Assembly (NCBI RefSeq): GCF_900187385.1
Contig: NZ_FYEY01000001.1
Span: 124,001-188,000 of the forward strand
Length of the DNA: 64,000 nucleotides
From: Streptomyces sp. 2114.4
Lineage (GTDB): Bacteria; Actinomycetota; Actinomycetes; Streptomycetales; Streptomycetaceae
Direction: 5' to 3'
Below the pieces are notes generated by a model. The model ran no database searches. It saw only the letters and a list, made by a program, of their open reading frames with translations, and had not been told where the DNA came from. The translations under genes and the position numbers were made by a program. Each line of letters begins with the position of its first letter. Position 1 is the first letter of the stretch. Of the stretch, positions 33,526-41,562 are shown piece after piece.

Positions 33526-34434
33526 TCAGGTGAGTGCCGCTGCCACCAGCGCGGCGGCCTTGGCCACCAGCGGGTTGTCCGTCGGCCCCTCGGGGTCGAA
33601 TTTGGTGGAGAGGACGGAGAGTACGAGCGGCGGCCGTCCGGGCGGCCAGACGATGCCGACATCGTTGGCGACGCCGTACTGCTTCCCGCCACCGGTTTTG
33701 TCCGCCAGTGTCCAGTCGGCGGGCAGGCCGGCACGGAAACGCTCACCGTTGGTGGTGTTGGCGACCAGCCACCTCGTCAGCCGTGTCCGGTCCGCCGTAG
33801 TGAGGGTGCTTCCCAGGACGAGCCGCGCATAGGTCTGACCGATGGCACGGGGGCTGGTGATATCGGTCTTCCGCCAGGGTTCCGCCGAGTTCAGATCGGG
33901 CTCCCACCGGTCGAGACGAGTGGTCCCGTCCCCGATCGAGCGGCAGAACCCGGTGACCGCGGCGGGTCCGCCGAGCTCACCGAGGAGCAGATTGCCCGCC
34001 CCGTTGTCGCTGTAGGACACGGCGGCGGCACACAGCTCGCCGACGGTCATACCGTTGGCGAGATTTTCGGACTTGCCCGTGATCGGGGCATAGCCCGAAT
34101 CCGTGACGTATTTTTCGGCGTACCGGATCCGGTGGCCGAGGAAATCGTCGTCGCGGTCACGCAAGACGGCAGCGGCGGCCAGAGTCTTGAACACCGAGCA
34201 CATCGGAAAGCGCTCGTCCGCGCGATACTTCACGGTCCGGCCCGTGGCCGTGTCGCGCGCGAACACTCCCAGGCGCGCGGAGTACTGCTGCTCAAGGTCC
34301 CTCAACTGGGCGGCGAGCCCGACCCGGCCAGGGGTTGAGGCGGACGCCGCGGTCGGCACCGCTGCCGCGAGCGCGGTCCCTGCGCCGAGGGCCAGTACCG
34401 CGCGGCGGGAGCGGTGGGATCCTGTGGTCTCCAA
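33526..34434 (-). CDS. class A beta-lactamase
   Basis: A 302-residue serine beta-lactamase with a twin-arginine-like signal (SHRSRRAVLALGAGTALAAA) for export. All class A motifs are present: S-x-x-K at Ser80-Lys83 (FPMCSVFKT), SDN at 142-144, the general base Glu178 in WEPDLN, and KTGGG from Lys246. A cysteine precedes the catalytic serine, as in some carbapenemase-like and environmental enzymes. TTG 34434 has GGAGG nine bases upstream. No blaI/blaR regulator is adjacent. It would hydrolyse penicillins and possibly cephalosporins outside the cell. Confidence 0.94.
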   Translation of the reverse strand: METTGSHRSRRAVLALGAGTALAAAVPTAASASTPGRVGLAAQLRDLEQQYSARLGVFARDTATGRTVKYRADERFPMCSVFKTLAAAAVLRDRDDDFLGHRIRYAEKYVTDSGYAPITGKSENLANGMTVGELCAAAVSYSDNGAGNLLLGELGGPAAVTGFCRSIGDGTTRLDRWEPDLNSAEPWRKTDITSPRAIGQTYARLVLGSTLTTADRTRLTRWLVANTTNGERFRAGLPADWTLADKTGGGKQYGVANDVGIVWPPGRPPLVLSVLSTKFDPEGPTDNPLVAKAAALVAAALT

Positions 34435-34545
34435 GGTCAGGGCCTCCCCATTTCTACGATCGCGTTCTCTGCGGTCACGGCGTGCACTCCGATGATCAAG
34501 AGGCCGGAAAGGGCGGATTGGTTCCCTTTGGAGCCGCGGCAGACC

Positions 34546-35145
34546 TCAGAAGCTCGGCGGGGTCTCGGCCCAGACACAGACCGCCGGCACCTCGCCCGGG
34601 TTGCTGTAGCGGTGCGGGGTGGAGGACGGGAAGCTGACACAGTCGCCGGGCTGCAGGCGATGGTGGACGCCGTCGACCCAGTAGTCCAGTTCCCCGCTCA
34701 ACAGGACCCCGACTTCCTCCCCGGCATGGGTGTGCGGCCGGTCGCCGGAGCCGGCCCCCGGGGCCACCTCCAGAAGCATCATCTCCAGCCGGCCACCGTG
34801 CTCGGGATTGAGGAGGGTGTAGGTGACGCCCTCCACCCCTGCCCGGGTGAGTTCGATGCGCTGGTCGGGACGGGTCAGGACGCGCTGTTCGCTCTCGACG
34901 GCACGGAACAGCCGACTGAGGGTCGTACCGAGGGCATCGACGATCGTCCGCAGGGTGTTGATCGTCGGGCTGTTCACATCGCGCTCGACGTTGCTGAGGT
35001 AGCTGCGGGAGAGTCCGGTCCGGTCCGCGAGCTGTTCGAGGGTGAGGCCCCGCTCCAGGCGCTCCCGGCGAAGGTGGCGGCCGATCCCGTCGCTCGCCGC
35101 GCCTCCCGCTTCGGCCGGGTCGTTCTCAGCCGCCACGACACCCAC
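34546..35145 (-). CDS. XRE-family regulator with C-terminal cupin domain
   Basis: A 199-residue regulator: helix-turn-helix at about residues 22-76 (LTLEQLADRTGLSRSYLSNV) and a small cupin barrel at about 110-195 (GDRPHTHAGEEVGVLLSGEL; PGDCVSFPSSTPHRYSN), with His and Glu residues that can hold a metal or sense a ligand. It is divergent from a PLP enzyme gene across about 200 bp and very probably regulates it. Related regulators control amino-acid or polyamine catabolism. Confidence 0.92.
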   Translation of the reverse strand: MGVVAAENDPAEAGGAASDGIGRHLRRERLERGLTLEQLADRTGLSRSYLSNVERDVNSPTINTLRTIVDALGTTLSRLFRAVESEQRVLTRPDQRIELTRAGVEGVTYTLLNPEHGGRLEMMLLEVAPGAGSGDRPHTHAGEEVGVLLSGELDYWVDGVHHRLQPGDCVSFPSSTPHRYSNPGEVPAVCVWAETPPSF

Positions 35146-35284
35146 CCCATTCCAGTAAAGAGCACGCTGCGTCTACTATAGCCGTTGCCTGGATGTCGCA
35201 TATATCGTGTGCTCCATCGTCGATAGGCGACGACGAGTCTGCTTGCGCCGCGCGCACGCTGCCCGACGCCGCCCACGATCCGCT

Positions 35285-35330
35285 GCCCCCGACCCCCTGC
35301 CCCTTGCCCCCTGTCCCCTGCCCGCACCCC
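35285..35330 (-). other. G-quadruplex-forming motif in the leader of the PLP enzyme gene
   Basis: The plus strand is a run of C-tracts separated by two or three bases (CCCCC, CCCCC, CCCC, CCCCC, CCCC), so the complementary template strand has at least five G-tracts of four or five with short loops, a strong quadruplex motif. It ends about 20 bases before the start codon at 35353. Confidence 0.5.
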
Positions 35331-35352
35331 GTGCACCCGGAGGTTCCGTCCC

Positions 35353-36513
35353 ATGCACCCCCACGCCTCCTCCTCCCCCGAGCGCGAGATCCGTGCGTTG
35401 CCCGAACTCCGTCTTGTACGCGGCGCGTTGGCGCACAATGTGCGGCTCATGGCGGAGTGGTGCCGTGAGCACCGCGTCGAGCTCTCGCCCCACATCAAGA
35501 CCACCATGGTCCGCCCCATCGTCGAACAGCAGCTGGAAGCCGGTGCGTGGGGCGTCACGGTGGCCACCGCCCGGCAAGCCGACGTGGCGCGCAGCTGGGG
35601 AGTGCGCCGGATCCTGGTCGCCAATGAAGTGATCCACTCCGCCGACCTCGCTCTCCTGCGCCACCTGCTCGACGAAACGCCGGACCTGGAGCTCTTCTGC
35701 CTCATCGACTCCTCGGCGGGCGTGGACCTCGCAGCGGCGGCCCTGCACGACACGCACAACCCGCTCCGGGTGCTTGTCGACGTGGGCGTGCCGGGCGGCC
35801 GGACCGGGGTGCGTAGCCCCGCGGAGGCGTACGAGCTCGCCGCGGCCGCCGTCAAGGCCTCGCCCGGGCTCCTCCTGGCCGGCGTCGCCGGATACGAGGG
35901 AGTACGCCCCAATACCCGGGACGCCGCGACGCTCGCCGCCGTCGACGCGCATTGCCGCATGACCGCCGAGGTCTTCGAGTCGTTGGTCCCGCTGTACGAG
36001 ACCGCGCGCCCCGTCTTCAGCATGGGCGGATCCGCGTTTCCCGACCGCGTCGTCCGCGCCGTGGCGGAGCTGCTGACCCGGTGCGGCGACCTGCCACTGG
36101 TGCCCGTGCTCCGGTCAGGCTGCTACGTCACCCACGACCACGGCACCTACGCCCAGGTCACGCCGCTCCCCGGCCTGCGTCCGGCACTGACCGTCCGCGC
36201 GACGGTGCTCTCCACGCCCGAGAGCGGAACCGCCGTGGTGGGGGCCGGCAAACGCGAGCTTCCCTACGACGCCGGCCTGCCCGTCGTCCTCGGGGCACGC
36301 TCGGCCGCCGGCGCGCCCCGCGAGGTGCGGGCCACGGCGGCGCGGATCTACGACCACCATCTGGTCCTCACCCCCACCCGAGGCCTTCAGGTGGGCGACG
36401 AGGTCGACCTCGGTGTCTCCCACCCGTGCTCGGCCTTCGACCGGTGGCCCGACGTCACCGTCGTCGATGAGGAGGGAGCAGCCTGCGACGTGTGGCATCC
36501 GCAATTCCGCTGA
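35353..36513 (+). CDS. D-threonine aldolase / D-serine dehydratase-like PLP enzyme
   Basis: A 386-residue fold-type III PLP enzyme: N-terminal alanine-racemase-like barrel and C-terminal D-serine-dehydratase-like beta domain. Lys49 in SPHIKTTM is the expected PLP lysine. VDVGVPGGRTGVRSPAEAY and FSMGGSAF line the cofactor site, and the His/Cys pair in VSHPCSAFDRW is the usual metal site. It probably cleaves or dehydrates D-beta-hydroxy amino acids. ATG 35353 is preceded by GGAGG at 35340-35344. It is divergent from the XRE-cupin regulator, suggesting induction by its substrate. Confidence 0.88.
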   Translation: MHPHASSSPEREIRALPELRLVRGALAHNVRLMAEWCREHRVELSPHIKTTMVRPIVEQQLEAGAWGVTVATARQADVARSWGVRRILVANEVIHSADLALLRHLLDETPDLELFCLIDSSAGVDLAAAALHDTHNPLRVLVDVGVPGGRTGVRSPAEAYELAAAAVKASPGLLLAGVAGYEGVRPNTRDAATLAAVDAHCRMTAEVFESLVPLYETARPVFSMGGSAFPDRVVRAVAELLTRCGDLPLVPVLRSGCYVTHDHGTYAQVTPLPGLRPALTVRATVLSTPESGTAVVGAGKRELPYDAGLPVVLGARSAAGAPREVRATAARIYDHHLVLTPTRGLQVGDEVDLGVSHPCSAFDRWPDVTVVDEEGAACDVWHPQFR

Positions 36514-36615
36514 TGCCTGACGCCTGAAGTCAAGCGCCGGGGCCGGCCCGGCCCGTGACGCCTGGTCCACGGCGCCCGAAGGGCACTGGCACAGGCCCAC
36601 GGACCGAGCCGCCGC

Positions 36616-37695
36616 TCAGCCGGCGAACGCTCGCGTGAATTCGTTCTCCGCTTTGCCGATGCTGGAACAGGTCGCCGCGGCCTGCAAGTTCGGGCCTCCC
36701 GGGCAGGCCTTGTCCCGGGTCAGCGACCACATCGAGAGCCGGCCAAGCCCGTTCTCCTTGGCGAACTTCTTGAGTTCGGCCGCGTCTTCCGGCTTGAAGA
36801 CCTCGCCCTTGACGTCGTTCACTCCGATCATCGGCGTGACCCCGACAGCCTTCCAGGCCCGGGCGTCGTCGCGGATGCCGAGCGCCGACTTGACCTGCTT
36901 CTGGGTGGCGGTGGCGGCCGAGATGGCGTACTTGCCCATGTCGCCGTCGTAGTAGGTGCCGTAGTCCATGGCCATGATGTTCACCGTGGAGATCCGGACA
37001 CCGTTCTTCCTGGCGTTCTCCAGCAGTGCGACGGCGTGCCGGTTCAGCCCCGAGGGGAGCACCGGGAGGGTGACGGAGACATCGAGCTTCTTGCGCTGCT
37101 GGAGCCGGGCGATCGCCTGGGCGCGGAGGGTGTTGGCCTTGGTGTCCGTCAAGGCGGGGCCCTCGATGTCGAAGTCGGCCTTCGTCAGGCCGTAGGCATC
37201 GATGACCTCGCTGTACGCCTGCACCAGCTTGTCCACCGAGCCGCAGACCCTGGCCAGTTCGTTGCCGCTCTGTCCGCCGAAGGAGATCCGCACATCGCCA
37301 CCCTTGGCGCGCAGCGCGTCGGCCTGTCGCGCCACCGGGTTGTCGCGGAGTGCCTGCCTGCCGCCCCACTTGGGTACGCAGCCGCCCCCCGGAGAGACGA
37401 AAGCCAGGTTGTACTCCTTCACGCCGGTGTCCTCGGCGCCCTGGAGCAGGTTGTAGGCGGGCTTCAGCGAGGTGTCCACGTACGGCGCGAAAGTGCTGGG
37501 TTCCTTGGCGGGGGCGGGGCTGCTCTCCCGCGGCGAGGGCGCCACCGGGCCGGGGCGCTCGGGCTTCTTCGCCGGCTCTTCGGTCGAACAGCCGGCGAGC
37601 AGCAGGGCTGCAACCACCGCTGCCCCGACCGCAGTTGCGGCCGGCCTCGCCACGTGACTCCTCCGAGGAGCAGGCACTTCTGCGTCGTTCGTCAT
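36616..37695 (-). CDS. GH18 chitinase-like lipoprotein
   Basis: A 359-residue lipoprotein: signal with lipobox LLAGC (Cys36), a Pro/Ser/Lys-rich linker and a GH18-type barrel. The catalytic signature D-x-D-x-E is present in ADFDIEG, with substrate-binding strands VRISFGGQSGNEL and VNIMAMDYGTYY. The sequence resembles actinomycete GH18 proteins compared with chitinase or endo-beta-N-acetylglucosaminidase. It is anchored on the cell surface and lacks a separate chitin-binding domain. No operon partner. Confidence 0.88.
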   Translation of the reverse strand: MTNDAEVPAPRRSHVARPAATAVGAAVVAALLLAGCSTEEPAKKPERPGPVAPSPRESSPAPAKEPSTFAPYVDTSLKPAYNLLQGAEDTGVKEYNLAFVSPGGGCVPKWGGRQALRDNPVARQADALRAKGGDVRISFGGQSGNELARVCGSVDKLVQAYSEVIDAYGLTKADFDIEGPALTDTKANTLRAQAIARLQQRKKLDVSVTLPVLPSGLNRHAVALLENARKNGVRISTVNIMAMDYGTYYDGDMGKYAISAATATQKQVKSALGIRDDARAWKAVGVTPMIGVNDVKGEVFKPEDAAELKKFAKENGLGRLSMWSLTRDKACPGGPNLQAAATCSSIGKAENEFTRAFAG

Positions 37696-37940
37696 CGTCG
37701 GGCTGCCTCCATCGGTGGGGGGAGTGGGCAGTTGTGTGCGGACCTGCCGCCAGGAAGCGACACCAGGGGGTGCGGGGCGTTCGGATACGTCACATCATCA
37801 TCCGTCGAGGGTACTGGATCCGGCGGACCGGGCTCGGTGGCGCCCTACCACGGCGACGGCTCACTGCCGTGCCGAGCAGGTGCGCCACCTACGCCCCGGC
37901 AGGTACCCCACCGGGCCGGGCCGCCGCCGTCATGCCCATG

Positions 37941-37980
37941 GCGTCATGGCATCACGGCATCACGGAGTCATGACGTCACG
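37941..37980. repeat. degenerate GCATCACG tandem repeat at a gene end
   Basis: GCATCACG occurs twice in a row (37949-37964) inside a longer series of GTCATGG/GCATCACG/GTCATGACGTCACG units. The stop codon of the HAD gene (complement of TCA, 37976-37978) is inside the array. Confidence 0.7.
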
Positions 37981-38692
37981 GCGTCCTGGCCTCGGGGGCG
38001 GCACCGCCGCCCTGGGCAGGGATACGGGCACCGGCCCACCCCTGCACCGCCGGCTCTTCGAGCGAGTGGACCCACCAGTCGGCCAGTGCCGTCTCCTCCT
38101 CGCTGGGCCGGGGGCCGACTCCCAGCACCCGCATGCCCGCGCCCGCGGCGGCCTGGATGCCGCAGTGGGAGTCCTCGACGGCCAGCGTGTCACCGGGTTC
38201 CACTCCGCAGAGCTCGGCGGCGGTGAGATACACGTCGGGGTGAGGCTTGGGTCTCGTCGTGGCGTCGGGCACCACGATATGGCGGAAGCAGTCGCGGAGT
38301 CCGGCCATATCGAGGCAGGACTCGACGACTTCCAGCGGGCAGTTGCTGGCCACCGCCAGCGGGGCGAACTGCACGGTCGAGTACACCAGTTCCGGCGCTC
38401 CGGGCATGGTGGTGGGCTCGGCGGCGACGAGGTCGCGGAAGTGCTCGAGCAGCGATTCCGTCATTTCCCCGGTGAGTTCCGGGCGGCCTGCGACGTCGGC
38501 CATCAGGCGTCCGCATTCGGTGTAGTGCAGCCCCCGGGCCTTTTCCGCGAATGCGGCCGAGGGGGTGAATCCATAGCTGTGCAGCACTCTGTCACGGGCG
38601 TCCTGCCAGTGGCGTTCGGTGTCCATCAGCGTGCCGTCACAGTCGAAGACGACGGCAGCGGGTGTCCAGGAAAAGATGCTGTCTGCGCTCAT
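37976..38692 (-). CDS. HAD-superfamily phosphatase (beta-phosphoglucomutase-like)
   Basis: A 238-residue HAD subfamily IA hydrolase. Motif I is VVFDCDGTLMDTE (nucleophile Asp and general-acid Asp), motif II is LAVASNCPLEVVES, the motif III lysine is in RPKPHPDVYL, and motif IV is VEDSHCGIQAA. The cap is the alpha-helical type between motifs I and II. It probably dephosphorylates a small sugar or nucleotide phosphate. The last 25 residues (GWAGARIPAQGGGAAPEART) are low complexity, next to repeat DNA, and may have been added by slippage. Confidence 0.88.
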   Translation of the reverse strand: MSADSIFSWTPAAVVFDCDGTLMDTERHWQDARDRVLHSYGFTPSAAFAEKARGLHYTECGRLMADVAGRPELTGEMTESLLEHFRDLVAAEPTTMPGAPELVYSTVQFAPLAVASNCPLEVVESCLDMAGLRDCFRHIVVPDATTRPKPHPDVYLTAAELCGVEPGDTLAVEDSHCGIQAAAGAGMRVLGVGPRPSEEETALADWWVHSLEEPAVQGWAGARIPAQGGGAAPEARTP

Positions 38693-38921
38693 CCGCGTTT
38701 CCGTTCCGAGGGGCCCGGGGGCGCCGCTGTGACCGGTCGCGAGGAAGGCAGGGCAGCATCGGTTTCACGGACGCCCGGCACCGGGCCGAGGGGATTTCCG
38801 GCGGAGGGCAGTCCTCATGGGCAGGAGTTCTCCCCGCTCCATGCCGGAACATTACGATCGTTACGTTACGGACGGCAACACAGAGTGGTCAACCGATTCA
38901 TAAATGTCCATATTTTAGGAT

Positions 38922-39842
38922 CTACTGATAACCGAGAGTGCCGTGGGCCGTCTCGGCGCCGCCCTGGAGGATGCGGAATGCGCATGTCGAGCGGCGCCGG
39001 GTGCACAGCACCCGTGCGGGTGGGGCCAGTTCGGTGAAGCGTGCGGCCGTCAGCCACCCGAAGCGGGGCCGGCTCAGCCTGCCCCGGCTGTGGTACGAGG
39101 CGGCCTGGCGGGCGGCCTCCAGCAGCACCATGCCGGGCACGTGATCGGTCGCGTGGTCGAAGAAGAACGGGTGCAGGGGGTCGGCCGGCGACACCAACAG
39201 CCCCTCCTCGTCGAGAGCGAGGACCGCATCGTGCGGATGGTTCACCGTCAGCCGGGCGGCCGACGGGCGGATGTGCCGGTCCGCGGGGCGGACCGGGAGG
39301 GAATGAGCCGCCCTGCCGGCGCGCAGTGCGGTGAAGCGCGCGCCGTCCAGGAATCGCACGCCCCCACCGCCACAGCCGAAGGTCACCCCGCAGGCGGCGA
39401 AGGTGACGTTCAGTCGCAGACCGCCGACGGCCTTGTCCGGCGTGTGCCGTACGGCGCTCACCCGGGCGCAGCAGGTGATCTCGGTCGCCCCGGCGCGGGC
39501 CGGTGGCTCGTCGGCGGGTCTGAGGTGGAAGTACAGGTCGGTGATGACCGCGTGGCACGCCTGAGGAACGGCGTAGAAGCGCAGGGGAATGTACAGGCCG
39601 AGCTGACGCAGCGTTTCCACCAGAATCAGCGGGCTGTGCCGCTGCGATCCGTCACGGGGGAAGGTCGGATGCGCGCGCGGCCATGATGCCGCGACGCGGA
39701 AGACGTGCGCGGTATCGGTCGGCCGCACATCGGTGAGAAGGACCTCCGCCACCGAGGTCCGGTGCACCAGCTCCCGCTCGACCGTACGGGACCAGCTGAG
39801 CGGCTCACTCTTTCCGGCGATGCTGCCCGTTGGCGTGCTCAT
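38922..39842 (-). CDS. AfsA-like gamma-butyrolactone biosynthesis protein
   Basis: A 306-residue protein with two hotdog-like domains (about 18-150 and 185-300). The N-terminal part has VHRTSVAEVLLTDVRPTDT and PLILVETLRQLGLYIPLRF. The C-terminal part has FFFDHATDHVPGMVLLEAAR, the signature of A-factor synthase AfsA. The enzyme condenses a beta-ketoacyl group with dihydroxyacetone phosphate, the first step of gamma-butyrolactone hormone synthesis. ATG 39842 opens right at the divergent promoter shared with the receptor-like TetR gene, the classic signal/receptor pair that controls antibiotic production and development. Confidence 0.92.
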   Translation of the reverse strand: MSTPTGSIAGKSEPLSWSRTVERELVHRTSVAEVLLTDVRPTDTAHVFRVAASWPRAHPTFPRDGSQRHSPLILVETLRQLGLYIPLRFYAVPQACHAVITDLYFHLRPADEPPARAGATEITCCARVSAVRHTPDKAVGGLRLNVTFAACGVTFGCGGGGVRFLDGARFTALRAGRAAHSLPVRPADRHIRPSAARLTVNHPHDAVLALDEEGLLVSPADPLHPFFFDHATDHVPGMVLLEAARQAASYHSRGRLSRPRFGWLTAARFTELAPPARVLCTRRRSTCAFRILQGGAETAHGTLGYQ

Positions 39843-39850
39843 ACGACCAG

Positions 39851-39920
39851 GGAATACCGAATTTCGAACGTGCGCACCCTTGAATTCCGGGTCGCGCGGA
39901 ACGGTAGGTTGCCTGCCGGC
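39851..39920. promoter_or_regulatory. shared promoter/operator region of the signalling pair
   Basis: The 90-bp divergent gap holds an AT-richer segment (39853-39868, ATACCGAATTTCGAAC, with palindrome CGAATTTCG), an inverted repeat TTCCG/CGGAA (39885-39889 and 39897-39901) and CGGTAGGTT at 39902-39910, which resembles half of known autoregulatory elements. The receptor probably binds here. Confidence 0.45.
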
Positions 39921-39932
39921 CGAACCAGAACG

Positions 39933-40601
39933 ATGTCTGAGGTGTATGTGCAGATCCGGGCGAAGACGACGCGCAGGTCCCTTCTTGAGGCGGCAGCAAC
40001 CCTGTTCGACGAGCGAGGGTATGCCGGTACCAGCATCAGCGACATCAGTGCGCATTCCGGTCGCACCAGCGGTGCCATTTACTTCCACTACGCCAGCAAG
40101 GAAAAGCTTGCCCTTGCCATCGTCGAGGAGCATTTCGCCACCTGGCCGCATTTGATCAGCCGGCACCGGCAGCCCGGTCTGCCGGCCCTGGAAAAACTCA
40201 TCGGGCTGAGTTTCGAGGTGGCCCGGGCCTTTCGTGACGACATCGTCGTCCGGGCCGGTGCCCGCCTGTGGGCCGAACGCAAAGCCATCGACACGCAGCT
40301 TCCCGCACCGTTCCTCGGCTGGATCGGAGCGGTCACCCAGTTGCTCGAAGAGGCCGCCCGCAACGGGGAACTCGCTGCCGATGTGCCACCCGCCGCCACC
40401 GCCCACGGCATCGTCTGTGCCTTCTTCGGTCTGCACACCGTCTCCGACGCCCTGGACGGCCGCCGGCACATCGAGGAGCACCTGGACGACCTGTGGCAGC
40501 TGCTGCTCCGCGGCCTGCAGGCCGCGCCGGATCCGGCCGCGCTGCTCGCTCGTGTGCGCCGGCGGATGCGCGACAACGGGACGACGTCCGGGACCGCGTA
40601 G
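39933..40601 (+). CDS. TetR-family gamma-butyrolactone receptor-like regulator
   Basis: A 222-residue regulator of the ArpA/ScbR type. The helix-turn-helix occupies about residues 10-58 (LLEAAATLFDERGYAGTSIS; GRTSGAIYFHYASKEKLALA), and the ligand domain contains the conserved tryptophan-bearing stretch VRAGARLWAERK. Divergence from an AfsA-like gene strongly supports the receptor role: it would repress afsA and downstream genes until the hormone accumulates. ATG 39933 was chosen as the start of the conserved N-terminus. A pseudo-receptor for antibiotics is the alternative. Confidence 0.88.
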   Translation: MSEVYVQIRAKTTRRSLLEAAATLFDERGYAGTSISDISAHSGRTSGAIYFHYASKEKLALAIVEEHFATWPHLISRHRQPGLPALEKLIGLSFEVARAFRDDIVVRAGARLWAERKAIDTQLPAPFLGWIGAVTQLLEEAARNGELAADVPPAATAHGIVCAFFGLHTVSDALDGRRHIEEHLDDLWQLLLRGLQAAPDPAALLARVRRRMRDNGTTSGTA

Positions 40602-40635
40602 CCGGAGAGGACCTCAACCATGGTTGTCACGGGTC

Positions 40636-40673
40636 GCGTTGAGCACCGTGCGTCGCATTGAGCACCGCGCGTC
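40636..40673. repeat. 19-bp tandem duplication
   Basis: GCGTTGAGCACCGTGCGTC (40636-40654) and GCATTGAGCACCGCGCGTC (40655-40673) differ at two bases. They lie in the 306-bp gap after the receptor gene, which shows no gene. Confidence 0.85.
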
Positions 40674-40907
40674 CTGTGGGACGCTCGGACCGGGGGCATG
40701 CCCGGGTGACGGGGATCTGCGGACCACGTGCCATCAGCCGCGTTTGGCCGGAACCGACCGGTCCGGTAGGGGACGTGCCAGAGCCCGGTGAGAGGCCTGC
40801 CGGCGCGCGGGGGCTGCTGGTCGGTGAGGGGAGGCCGGAGGGTAGCCTGCTGCCGTCCACAGCGAGCTTTTCTCAGCTTCTGCACTCAACCACGGGGGAT
40901 TTCAGGC

Positions 40908-41432
40908 ATGTCCGCGCCGCCGCCCTATCAGAATCAGACACCGCAGCAGCCGTACGGGTATCCGCAACAGCAGCAGCCGTACGGGCAACAGCAGCCCTAC
41001 GGGTACCAGCAGCAACCGCAGGCGCCTCAAGGGCCGCAGGGGCCTCAGCGGCCGCGGCCCCAGCAGAGCAGCCCCCTGCGGGGACTGATCAGCGCCGTCA
41101 TCGTTTTGGCGGTCTTCGGCGGTGGTGCCTGGTACGTGTGGGATTACAACACCAACCCCCACGGCGGCAAGGCCAAGAAGGAGGCCGCGCAGGCCGCGCA
41201 GGCCGAGGAGAACAAGAAGTACAACCCGGAGGTCGGGGACTGCGTCAAGATCCACGACCCCCAGGGGGAGCCGCTGGCGGAGATCGTCGACTGCGGCTCG
41301 GCCGAAGCCGAGTACAAGACCGGCGACAAGCTGCTCGGCGCCGGCACGCGGTGCGGATCGCAATTCGATTACGGCATGCACGTCTCGATCCGTCACAGCT
41401 CTTCCTACACGCTGTGCTTCACCAAGGTCTGA
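40908..41432 (+). CDS. LppU/SCO3897-like membrane-anchored protein
   Basis: A 174-residue protein with a Gln/Pro/Tyr-rich N-terminal tail of repeated PYG-Q units (about residues 1-55), one membrane helix (about 59-80), and a C-terminal extracytoplasmic domain with VGDCVKIHDP, EIVDCGSAEAEYK, TRCGSQ and LCFTKV. The four cysteines probably form two disulfides, as in the LppU family of small surface proteins, whose role is unknown. ATG 40908 follows CACGGGGGATTTCAGGC. Confidence 0.8.
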   Translation: MSAPPPYQNQTPQQPYGYPQQQQPYGQQQPYGYQQQPQAPQGPQGPQRPRPQQSSPLRGLISAVIVLAVFGGGAWYVWDYNTNPHGGKAKKEAAQAAQAEENKKYNPEVGDCVKIHDPQGEPLAEIVDCGSAEAEYKTGDKLLGAGTRCGSQFDYGMHVSIRHSSSYTLCFTKV

Positions 41433-41465
41433 TTCCTCCTGACACTTTCTGACTCCTGATGCGCC

Positions 41466-41503
41466 CTCCGGCCGTCACCCGAAGGAACGGGTGGCGGCCG
41501 GAG
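41466..41503. terminator. 16-bp hairpin terminator between convergent genes
   Basis: Arms 41466-41481 and 41488-41503 pair with one G-T-type mismatch around the loop AAGGAA. It serves the LppU-like gene and the convergent TIR-NACHT-WD40 gene. Confidence 0.8.
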
Positions 41504-41562
41504 TGGTGCGCCCCCGGAAGTCGTGGGGCGGCCGGGGCCGCTTGTGTGCGGCATTCCCCGGC

